A stretch of DNA of 50,126 bases from Dyella acidisoli. Its GTDB lineage: Bacteria; Pseudomonadota; Gammaproteobacteria; Xanthomonadales; Rhodanobacteraceae. The translations under genes were made by a program, and so were the position numbers. This document shows positions 43,284-50,126 of the stretch, piece after piece; the first letter of the stretch is position 1; each line of letters starts with the position of its first letter. A model generated the notes under the pieces. That model saw nothing but the letters and a program-made list of their open reading frames with translations. It did not search any database and was not told the origin of the DNA. The DNA is taken from NCBI RefSeq assembly GCF_030160295.1, contig NZ_BSOB01000057.1, positions 60,326 to 110,451 of the forward strand. Direction: 5' to 3'.

Positions 43284-46200
43284 ATGAACATCTCCGCCCT
43301 CTTCATCCGCCGCCCTGTCGCCACCACCCTGCTGGCGATCGCCATTCTGCTTTCTGGCGCATTGGCCTATTTCCGCTTGCCGGTGGCGCCGCTTCCCAAC
43401 ATCACCTATCCGGTGATCGTCGTGCAGGCGAGTATGGCGGGTGCGAGTCCGGAGATCATGGCATCCACCGTGGCCGAACCGCTGGAAAAACGCCTCGGCG
43501 CGATCGCCGACGTCACCGAACTCACATCGACCAGCTTCGTCGGGTCAGCGCAGATCGTGGTGCAGTTCGGCCTCAACCGCGACATCAACGGCGCTGCGCG
43601 CGACGTGCAAGCGGCGATCCAGGCAGCGCGCGCCGACCTGCCGAGCACGTTGCGCAGCAACCCAAGCTATCGCGAATTCAACCCGGCCGATTCGCCAATC
43701 ATGGTGCTGGCGCTCACGTCCGACACGCTCACGCGCACGCAGCTTTACGACTCCGCCAATTCGGTGATCCAGCAGCAGTTGTCGCAAGTCGACGGTGTGG
43801 GCCAGATCACGCTGGGCGGCAGTGCCCTGCCCTCGGTGCGCGTCGAGCTGGAACCGAACAAGTTGAGCAGCTACGGCATCGGCCTGGAAGATGTGCGCGC
43901 ATCCATCAGCGCCGCCAACGCGAACAGCGCCAAGGGACACATCGACCAGGACGGCCTGCGCTACGAGGTCACCTCCAACGACCAGATCAACAAAGCCGCG
44001 CCGTATCGCGATCTGATCATCGCCTACCGCAATGGCTCACCTGTGCAATTGCGCGATGTCGCGGACGTCGAAGATTCGGCCGAAAATCTCCGCAACATGG
44101 GTCTGTACAACGGCAAGCCAGCGGTGCTGGTGATCGTGTATCCCATGCCCGGCAGCAACATCGTCAAGACGGTGGCGCAGATCCGCGGCGTGCTGCCAGC
44201 GATCGAAGCCACCCTGCCCAGCAGCATCAAGGTCGGCGTGGCGATCGACCGCTCGGTATCGGTCAACGCGGCCGTGGGTGATACGGAACGCTCGCTGTTC
44301 ATCGCCGTGCTGCTGGTGATCGGTGTGGTGTTTATATTCCTGCAATCGCCGCGGGCCACGTTGATTCCGTCGGTGGCATTGCCGCTTTCGATCGTTGGCA
44401 CGTTCGGGCCGATGTACCTGATGGGCTACAGCATCGACAATCTCTCGCTGATGGCGCTCACCATCGGCACCGGCTTCGTGGTGGACGACGCCGTGGTGGT
44501 GCTGGAGAACATCGTGCGCCACGTTGAAGCAGGCATGGATGTGCGCGAGGCGGCGCTCAAAGGCAGCGGCGAGGTCGGCTTCACGGTGATCTCGATGAGT
44601 CTGTCGCTGATCGCGGTATTCCTGCCGATCCTGCTGATGCCAGGCATCATCGGCCTGCTGTTCCACGAATTCGCCGTAACGCTGTCGATCGCTATCCTGC
44701 TTTCGATGGTCATTTCGCTCACCGTCACGCCCACCATGGCCGCGTATCTGTTGCGCCCAGGCGCTGCGATCCATTCCAGGGCGCGTTGGGCGGTGTGGTA
44801 CGAGGGGCAGTTCGAACGCTTCAAGCAAGCGTATTCGCGTTCTCTATCAGCGGTGCTTGATCGTGCCTGGGTAGTTGGTCTAACGCTGATCGGCCTGATG
44901 GTGCTCAACGTATTTCTGTTCAAACTGCTGCCGTCCACGTTCTTTCCGGAACAGGACAACGGCATTCTGATGGGCCAGATCATCGCCGACCAGAGCATCT
45001 CTTTCCAGGCGATGGAAAAGAAGCTCGCGCAACTGCAATCGATCGTGCAGAAGGATCCCGCCGTCGCATCGGTGGCCGGGTTCACCGGCGGCCGTGCATT
45101 GAATACCGCGAACCTGTTCGTGGAGTTGAAGCCATTGGCGCAACGCAAGCTTTCGGCAGCGCAAGTGGTCGATCGCCTGCGGCCGAAGCTCAATGCGATT
45201 TCCGGTGCGAAGCTGTTCCTGCAGGCTGCGCAAGACCTGCACATTGGTGGCCGGCAGTCCGCCTCCGAATACCAGTACACGCTGACCAGCGACGATCCCA
45301 ACGCGCTGTATACCTGGATACCCAAACTGGTCACGGAGCTGGGCAAATATCGCAGCCAGCTGATCGATGTGAACTCCGATCTGCAGCAAAACGGCCTGCA
45401 GACCTTCGTGAACTTCGACCGCTCCACCATGACGCGCTATGGCTTCGTACCCAACCAGATCGACAGCGTGTTGTATGACGCCTTCGGCCAGCGCACCGTG
45501 TCCACCGTCTACAACCAGCTCAACCAGTACTACGTCGTGATGGAAGTGGCGCCGAAGTACTGGCAATACCCGCAGATGCTCGATCGCATGTATTTCAGCA
45601 AAGCGGCCGGCAATGCTTCTGGCACACAGCAGACGCAGATGTCGTCTAGCACGGTCAAGGGCGTGACGAGCTTTTCGGCGATAGGCGGCTCGGCCGGTAC
45701 CTCATCGAACACCAATTCGCTCAACGCCGATGCACGCGCGAATCAGCTGACCAACGCCATTTCCAACTCCAAGGGCGGCACGTCGAGCGGCAGCGCGGAC
45801 AGCACGTCGTCGGAAACCATGGTGCCGTTCCCGGCCATGCTCAGCTACACCAACAACCACACCGCTACGCAGGTGAATCACCAGGGTGGCCTGGTAGCCG
45901 GCACGATCTCGTTCAATTTGCCGCCCGGTGGCTCGCTGAGCAATGCCTTGTCCGCGGTGCAGCAAGCCATGCGCGAAATGGGCATGCCCGCATCCATTCA
46001 CGGTGCTACCGCCGGCGCAGCGCAGGTATATTCGCAATCGATGTCGACCATGCCGCTGCTGATTCTTGCCGCACTCGGCGCGGTTTATATCGTGCTCGGT
46101 ATTCTGTACGAAAATACGGTGCATCCGATCACGATTCTTTCCACGCTTCCTTCGGCCGGTATCGGCGCCACGCTAGCACTGTTGATCTTCGGCACGCCGT

Positions 46201-46592
46201 TTTCGGTGATCGCGATGATCGGCATCATCCTGTTGATCGGTATCGTGAAGAAGAACGCGATCATGATGATCGATGTAGCGATCCATCTGCAGCGCGATGA
46301 AGGCCATGATTCCGTAAAGGCCATCCACGACGCCGCCGTGGTGCGCCTGCGCCCGATCATGATGACCACCGCGGCCGCGGTACTCGGTGCGGTGCCGTTG
46401 GCCGTCGGCATCGGCCAGGGCGCGTCGCTGCGCCAGCCACTCGGCATCACTGTGATGGGCGGACTTATTCTCAGCCAGGTGTTCACCCTGTACACGACAC
46501 CGGTGATCTATCTCTACCTTGATCGTCTACGCGCACGACTGGCCCGTTGGTCAGCCACGTTGCCGTGGAACCGATCGGACGTGAGTGCATGA
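43284..46592 (+). CDS. mdtC: RND multidrug efflux permease (MdtC-like) with Ser/Thr/Gly insertion
   Basis: 1102 aa, about 70 longer than usual. It starts MNISALFIRRPVATTLLAIA and carries GTGFVVDDAVVVLENIVRHV for proton relay and IGIVKKNAIMMIDVAIHL near the end. The extra length is a block of about 65-75 residues at about 775-850, rich in Ser, Thr, Gly, Asn and Ala. It sits just before the conserved NHQGG...ISFNLP region, in the second periplasmic loop. E. coli MdtC has no such insert at this place. The stop overlaps the start of the outer membrane factor gene by four bases (ATGA). Confidence 0.93.
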   Translation: MNISALFIRRPVATTLLAIAILLSGALAYFRLPVAPLPNITYPVIVVQASMAGASPEIMASTVAEPLEKRLGAIADVTELTSTSFVGSAQIVVQFGLNRDINGAARDVQAAIQAARADLPSTLRSNPSYREFNPADSPIMVLALTSDTLTRTQLYDSANSVIQQQLSQVDGVGQITLGGSALPSVRVELEPNKLSSYGIGLEDVRASISAANANSAKGHIDQDGLRYEVTSNDQINKAAPYRDLIIAYRNGSPVQLRDVADVEDSAENLRNMGLYNGKPAVLVIVYPMPGSNIVKTVAQIRGVLPAIEATLPSSIKVGVAIDRSVSVNAAVGDTERSLFIAVLLVIGVVFIFLQSPRATLIPSVALPLSIVGTFGPMYLMGYSIDNLSLMALTIGTGFVVDDAVVVLENIVRHVEAGMDVREAALKGSGEVGFTVISMSLSLIAVFLPILLMPGIIGLLFHEFAVTLSIAILLSMVISLTVTPTMAAYLLRPGAAIHSRARWAVWYEGQFERFKQAYSRSLSAVLDRAWVVGLTLIGLMVLNVFLFKLLPSTFFPEQDNGILMGQIIADQSISFQAMEKKLAQLQSIVQKDPAVASVAGFTGGRALNTANLFVELKPLAQRKLSAAQVVDRLRPKLNAISGAKLFLQAAQDLHIGGRQSASEYQYTLTSDDPNALYTWIPKLVTELGKYRSQLIDVNSDLQQNGLQTFVNFDRSTMTRYGFVPNQIDSVLYDAFGQRTVSTVYNQLNQYYVVMEVAPKYWQYPQMLDRMYFSKAAGNASGTQQTQMSSSTVKGVTSFSAIGGSAGTSSNTNSLNADARANQLTNAISNSKGGTSSGSADSTSSETMVPFPAMLSYTNNHTATQVNHQGGLVAGTISFNLPPGGSLSNALSAVQQAMREMGMPASIHGATAGAAQVYSQSMSTMPLLILAALGAVYIVLGILYENTVHPITILSTLPSAGIGATLALLIFGTPFSVIAMIGIILLIGIVKKNAIMMIDVAIHLQRDEGHDSVKAIHDAAVVRLRPIMMTTAAAVLGAVPLAVGIGQGASLRQPLGITVMGGLILSQVFTLYTTPVIYLYLDRLRARLARWSATLPWNRSDVSA

Positions 46593-48049
46593 CTATGAAG
46601 ACTTTGAATTTAGGATTCACCATCTCGTTGGCACTGCTGCTCGGTGGCTGCATGGTCGGCCCGGACTATCACCGTCCGCAGGTGCCCATGCCTGCGCAGT
46701 ACAAGGAACTGCCTGGCTGGACCGCAGCCTCGCCTGAAGCGGATGAAGCGACGAAGGGTGATTGGTGGACCGCATTCAACGATCCATTGCTCAACCAGCT
46801 TGAGCCGATGGTGTCGGTATCCAACCAGACCGTGCAGCAGGCTTACGCCAACTATCAGCAGGCGCTCGCCGAAGTGCAGGTCGCTCGCGCGTCGCTGTTC
46901 CCTACCCTGGGCGTCACCGGTTCGGCCAACAAGCAGCGCAGCGCCAGCAGCAGCGCCCTTTCCAGCAGTTCTTCGCGACGCGCAATCAGCACATCCGGCT
47001 CGCTCGAAGGCAGCGTGAGCTGGGCGCCCGATCTGTGGGGCAAGGTGCGGCGTTCGGTCGAAGAAAGCAAAGCCAGCGCGCAAGCCAGTCAGGCTACGCT
47101 GGCTAATGCCACGCTGTCCGAACAGGTCGCGCTCGCCAATGCGGTGATCGAGCTGCGCATCACCGATGCCGATATCGACTTGCTGCAAAAGACCGTCGAC
47201 AACTATGCCGAATCCTTGCGCGTGGTCGAAAACCAGGGCGCCGCGGGCACCACGCCTCCTTCCGACGTGATTACTGCACGCACGCAATGGGAGAGCGCCA
47301 AATCGAGCCTGATCGCACTCGGTATCGCGCGTGCGCAGTACGCGCATGCCATCGCCGTGCTGGTCGGCAAGAATCCGGAAGATCTGGATATTCCGCACAG
47401 CACGAGCGTGCCGACATTACCGGTGATTCCGGCCGGCATGCCCTCGACGCTGCTGCAGCGCCGCCCCGACATCGCTGTGGCGGAGCGCGAGATGGCGGCG
47501 CAGAACGCGGCCATCGGCGTTGCAATCGCGGCCTACTATCCAAATCTGACGCTGTCCGCATCTGACGGTTTCTCGCAAGCGCCGTTGGCCGGACTGCTGC
47601 ACGTTGCCAATCATGTGTGGTCGCTGGGTGCGGACGTGAGTGAAACTGTGCTCGACTTCGGCGCGCGGCATGGCCAAGTGGCCGCTACCAAAGCCTCTTA
47701 CGAAGCAGCGGCCGCCAACTATCGCGGCAGTGTGCTGACCGCCTTGCAAGATGTGGAGAACGATCTGTCGAACCTACGTATTCTCGCGCAGCAAGCCGAA
47801 GTGCAAGATGCTGTGGTGCGCGACGCTACGCAGGGCGCACAAATCGCACTCAACGAGTATCAGGCCGGCACGGTGGACTACACCACCGCGGCGACTGCGC
47901 AGGCTACGCAGCTAAGCGCCCAGCAGAGCGCGCTGAGCATTACGCAACAACAACTGCTCGATACGATATCGTTGATCGGCGACGTGGGCGGCGGCTGGTC
48001 GGCCGAAGCATTGAGCACGGGGCAGTCTGCTGATACCAAGGCACGATAA
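46589..48049 (+). CDS. Outer membrane efflux lipoprotein (OprM/NodT-like)
   Basis: 486 aa from ATG 46589, fixed by ATGA overlap with the pump gene; a longer frame from 46547 is only an overlap. The N-terminus has a lipobox (LLLGGC), then GPDYHRPQVP, a signature of the OMF family. Two long helical domains (VQQAYANYQQALAEVQVARA; QVAATKASYEAAAANYRGSV) form the TolC-like tunnel. It completes the tripartite pump, letting substrates leave through the outer membrane. E. coli MdtABC uses TolC, so the dedicated channel differs. A hairpin follows after 30 bases. Confidence 0.93.
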   Translation: MTMKTLNLGFTISLALLLGGCMVGPDYHRPQVPMPAQYKELPGWTAASPEADEATKGDWWTAFNDPLLNQLEPMVSVSNQTVQQAYANYQQALAEVQVARASLFPTLGVTGSANKQRSASSSALSSSSSRRAISTSGSLEGSVSWAPDLWGKVRRSVEESKASAQASQATLANATLSEQVALANAVIELRITDADIDLLQKTVDNYAESLRVVENQGAAGTTPPSDVITARTQWESAKSSLIALGIARAQYAHAIAVLVGKNPEDLDIPHSTSVPTLPVIPAGMPSTLLQRRPDIAVAEREMAAQNAAIGVAIAAYYPNLTLSASDGFSQAPLAGLLHVANHVWSLGADVSETVLDFGARHGQVAATKASYEAAAANYRGSVLTALQDVENDLSNLRILAQQAEVQDAVVRDATQGAQIALNEYQAGTVDYTTAATAQATQLSAQQSALSITQQQLLDTISLIGDVGGGWSAEALSTGQSADTKAR

Positions 48050-48078
48050 ACGTACATCGGTCTACATCATCGTGATAA

Positions 48079-48106
48079 GCATCCCTCTCCGTTGCGAGAG
48101 GGATGC
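48079..48106. terminator. Hairpin between convergent OMF and immunity-like genes
   Basis: GCATCCCTCTC pairs perfectly with GAGAGGGATGC (48079-48089 with 48096-48106), loop 6. No T tail. It lies 30 bases past the OMF stop and 8 bases past the end of the immunity-like gene. The CCCTCTC core links it to the repeat family at 28845 and 35348. Confidence 0.55.
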
Positions 48107-48113
48107 CCATGGA

Positions 48114-48461
48114 CTATTTGCAGCGCAAAGCGAGCGTTTTCTTCGAATCGATGGTATAGCTGCATTTACTCACCTTATCGGACAGTTTTACGTCCAAGGT
48201 TTGTCCGTTTGCATATTTGCATCTAACCGTTACATAGCGGCCGGCGTCGTAAACATAACCCAATTGCCAGTACCCGCTGTACTTTCCGGCTTGGTCGGGC
48301 ACAAGAGTGGCCAGGTCTTCGGGTGCACCATCGAACACATCCACGAAACGCAGGCTAGTGCCCTGCTTGGACGGGCAAACGTCCGACGCCAGTGTTCCGT
48401 AGACGGGAAACCATAGGAGGAATGCAAGCAGCAGATAAGAGCAGCGCTTACTCCACGACAT
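48114..48461 (-). CDS. STY0301-family exported protein, likely amidase immunity protein
   Basis: 115 aa. A signal peptide (LLLAFLLWFPVYGTLA, cleavage near residue 25) sends it to the periplasm. The mature part has four Cys (29, 81, 100, 114), probably two disulfides, with conserved blocks CPSKQGTSLRFVDVFDG, YWQLGYVYD and a CKYANG strand. I recognise the STY0301 family, found beside BPSL0067-type effectors. An immunity protein against a peptidoglycan amidase must sit in the periplasm, which fits. ATG 48461 has GGAG 9 bases ahead. It overlaps the upstream effector gene by 14 bases. Confidence 0.8.
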   Translation of the reverse strand: MSWSKRCSYLLLAFLLWFPVYGTLASDVCPSKQGTSLRFVDVFDGAPEDLATLVPDQAGKYSGYWQLGYVYDAGRYVTVRCKYANGQTLDVKLSDKVSKCSYTIDSKKTLALRCK

Positions 48462-48888
48462 AGAATTTGTCTCCGTTGTTCGAGTTTCCATGTGCTCCCC
48501 AGCGCAAGACTCGTTCGCCTACAGGCTTCGGACTGGGCGGGGTCACGTACTGATCATAGACCGTAACGCCATGATGCGGATCTTGACTCACATAAATGGC
48601 AGCATGCCCTTCGTACCTTCCGGAAGCGTTAAAGGTGGCAATGACAGTGCCGGGGGCAATGCTGTTGTTGTTCTTGACGGGCGCGCCCTTCGTCCAATGA
48701 GCCGTGGCGGGCAACGAGGGGCATACCCTTTTAACGTAGGAAACGCATTGCCCGCATAGATAAGGGCTCGTTGTTTTATCATCGGGAGGTACGTCCTGGA
48801 AGAGAGTGAGCCCGGAGGTCGGGGCACAGATCCACTTTCCAACCGGGGCACTGGGATTATTTCGATAATTTGCGGCTATATAGGGCAT
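48448..48888 (-). CDS. BPSL0067-family amidase effector (Tae2-like)
   Basis: 146 aa. ATG 48888 has AAGGA 7 bases ahead; the frame continues back to 49068 with a hydrophobic stretch, but no other start has such a ribosome site. The catalytic pair of an NlpC/P60-type amidase is visible: Cys48 in LCGQCVSYVKRVC and His95 in YEGHAAIYVS. BPSL0067-type proteins are, from memory, the Tae2 type VI amidases that cleave peptidoglycan cross-links of rivals. No signal peptide is used, fitting delivery by a type VI machine, but none is encoded in the window. The partner overlaps downstream. Confidence 0.8.
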   Translation of the reverse strand: MPYIAANYRNNPSAPVGKWICAPTSGLTLFQDVPPDDKTTSPYLCGQCVSYVKRVCPSLPATAHWTKGAPVKNNNSIAPGTVIATFNASGRYEGHAAIYVSQDPHHGVTVYDQYVTPPSPKPVGERVLRWGAHGNSNNGDKFYVVE

Positions 48889-49118
48889 GTTTCTTCCTTG
48901 ATTCCACGTACGGGAGACGAAAGGTCTTGTCCTGGCCGACATCATTGGGCGAGCCAAAGCGCCAACCGCAGCAGCCAGGCAAACAAATAATGCAAAAAAA
49001 TTCTTACATCGAAAAGGCGTGATACCCCCTTCCTTTTTCCGACACCGTTTAATGCAAGCTACCAGCAAGCATCACACTGTATCGGCTCATCCATTTTCTT
49101 CATCACCTTCGATTCCGC

Positions 49119-50003
49119 ATGCACACCGATATCCGCTCTTTCCAGCTTTCCTCCATCGTCGCCGGCCTCTGGCGTCTCACCGAGTGGCATTTGAGCGTGC
49201 AGGAACGCGTGCGTTGGATCGAACAGGCGCTGGAACTAGGCATCACGTCGTTCGATCACGCAGATATCTACGGTGATTACCGCGCTGAGGCATTGTTCGG
49301 CGAAGCATTGAAAGCCTCGCCTGATTTACGCGGACGCATGCAGTTGGTTACCAAGTGCGGCGTGCGCTTGCGTTCTTCGCAGAAGCCTTATCGCATCAAT
49401 TATTACGACACTAACGCAGCGTACGTAAGAGCCGAGGTGGAACAATCGCTGCGCAATCTGCACACCGAACAATTGGATCTCGTGCTGATCCATCGCCCTG
49501 ATTACCTGATGGATGCCACGGCCTTGGCAGAAACGTTCGCCACGCTCAGCCGCGAAGGCAAAGTGGCGCATTGGGGTGTGTCCAATCACAGCGTCAACCA
49601 ATTTGCGCTATTGCATCAGCATCATCCATTGGTCACCAATCAGGTCGAACTGTCGCCACTGCAGATGGGGGCGCTGGATGACGGCACACTGGATCAAGCG
49701 CAGCAGCTTGGTCTGCGTCCGATGATTTGGTCACCGTTGGCGGGTGGACGGTTGTTCAGCGGTGACGACGATCAGACGCAACGCGTACGCACAGAGATGA
49801 CTGCGATCGCTGCACGTTATGGCATTTCGCTCACCACGCTGGCTTTCGCATGGGTGCTACGGCATCCGTCGCTGCCTTGTCCGATTACGGGAACGAGGCG
49901 TATCGATGGTTTGCGCGATGCTGTCGCGGCGTTGAAAGTGCAGCTCGATGTCGAGGACTGGTATGCGATCTGGACGGCGAGCAAAGGGCATTCGGTGCCT
50001 TGA
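49119..50003 (+). CDS. Aldo/keto reductase (YdhF-like)
   Basis: 294 aa, TIM-barrel NADPH-dependent reductase. The catalytic tetrad is visible: Asp and Tyr in DHADIYGDY, Lys in LVTKCG and His in LIHRPD. C-terminal binding blocks (SPLQMGALDDG; SPLAGGRLFSG; PITGTRR) follow the YdhF branch. Substrates are probably aldehydes or ketones from sugar or xenobiotic chemistry. ATG 49119 is the first start after the divergent effector gene; no strong ribosome site is visible. A hairpin repeat follows. Confidence 0.9.
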   Translation: MHTDIRSFQLSSIVAGLWRLTEWHLSVQERVRWIEQALELGITSFDHADIYGDYRAEALFGEALKASPDLRGRMQLVTKCGVRLRSSQKPYRINYYDTNAAYVRAEVEQSLRNLHTEQLDLVLIHRPDYLMDATALAETFATLSREGKVAHWGVSNHSVNQFALLHQHHPLVTNQVELSPLQMGALDDGTLDQAQQLGLRPMIWSPLAGGRLFSGDDDQTQRVRTEMTAIAARYGISLTTLAFAWVLRHPSLPCPITGTRRIDGLRDAVAALKVQLDVEDWYAIWTASKGHSVP

Positions 50004-50008
50004 ACCCG

Positions 50009-50033
50009 TAGGCTGGGATGCAATCCCAGCCTA
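50009..50033. repeat. TAGGCTGGGAT-type perfect hairpin
   Basis: TAGGCTGGGAT pairs perfectly with ATCCCAGCCTA around a 3-base loop. It lies six bases after the aldo/keto reductase stop. A shorter copy occurs at 16054. It may also act as a terminator. Confidence 0.75.
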
Positions 50034-50126
50034 TGTATGGACTCGCCCCCTTCGTCAACCGCTTTTTTCATCCCCGAATGCCGGCTGCATCTATGTATGA
50101 GGCCTCACCAAGGTGGCAAGGTGTGC
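50034..50126. other. Window end, no gene seen
   Basis: The last 93 bases contain no coding frame that I can support. Confidence 0.3.

Noticed and set aside
48889-49068. Hydrophobic N-terminal extension of the Tae2-like protein
   Set aside because: The hydrophobic run could pass as a signal, but AAGGA lies only before ATG 48888 and the family normally starts near that residue.
1-50126. CRISPR array, prophage or insertion sequence
   Set aside because: No regularly spaced direct repeats, cas genes, phage structural genes or transposase frames were seen; the repeats present are inverted pairs.

Overview
The window looks like chromosomal DNA of a high-GC gammaproteobacterium of the Xanthomonadales, most like the Rhodanobacteraceae (Dyella, Luteibacter, Rhodanobacter). 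This rests on the protein style (MASE1 sensor, GDCCVxC protein, 7TM-DISM/GGDEF protein, MdtABC-type pump with an attached outer membrane factor) and on many short palindromic repeats between genes. I could not run a database search, so the genus is inference.

Layout. 1-2.5 kb: the 3' end of an unknown gene, a MASE1 sensor protein with a degenerate kinase part, and a 57-aa protein. 2.9-6.8 kb: AraC regulator plus EamA exporter, then a Tat-exported metallo-beta-lactamase-fold protein divergent from a LysR regulator. 6.8-10.3 kb: RcsB-like response regulator, three small exported proteins (one a glycine-zipper lipoprotein) and tRNA-Arg(CCT). 10.6-16.0 kb: an ALDH7-type aldehyde dehydrogenase, then a tight SDR-methyltransferase-pyrD-murB run. 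16.1-18.5 kb: a MurJ-type flippase, a small membrane protein and a YbjQ-family protein, all on the minus strand. 18.7-24.4 kb: a two-domain M16 peptidase, then a glycosyltransferase 2 / ABC exporter pair. 24.4-29.6 kb: Fsr-type MFS pump divergent from an AraC regulator, polyphosphate kinase and an FMN reductase. 29.9-36.7 kb: diguanylate cyclase, fused alpha/beta 2-oxoacid dehydrogenase E1, a GNAT/GDCCVxC/nucleotidyltransferase-like operon and glutaryl-CoA dehydrogenase. 36.7-38.3 kb: a gene-poor gap with a tiny Cys/Gly-rich peptide ORF, then a second EamA transporter. 38.7-48.0 kb: a complete tripartite RND pump with two inner membrane permeases. 48.1-48.9 kb: a BPSL0067/STY0301-type amidase effector and immunity pair. 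49.1-50.0 kb: an aldo/keto reductase.

How the parts connect. PyrD and MurB (with the flippase nearby) serve pyrimidine and cell wall synthesis. The ALDH7-type dehydrogenase and GcdH are both lysine-degradation enzymes, although 23 kb apart. The four RND genes make one pump from periplasm to outside. The GT2 and ABC genes form a small glycan-modification module. The amidase-like protein and its exported partner look like an orphan type VI toxin/antitoxin pair.

At least four families of palindromic repeats occupy the intergenic spaces: GTCATTCC-type REPINs, CCCTCTCC/GGTGAGGG-type REPINs, a GTTAGCGCAGCGTAA-type inverted pair and a GGCTGGGAT-type hairpin. No CRISPR array, prophage, insertion sequence or rRNA was seen.
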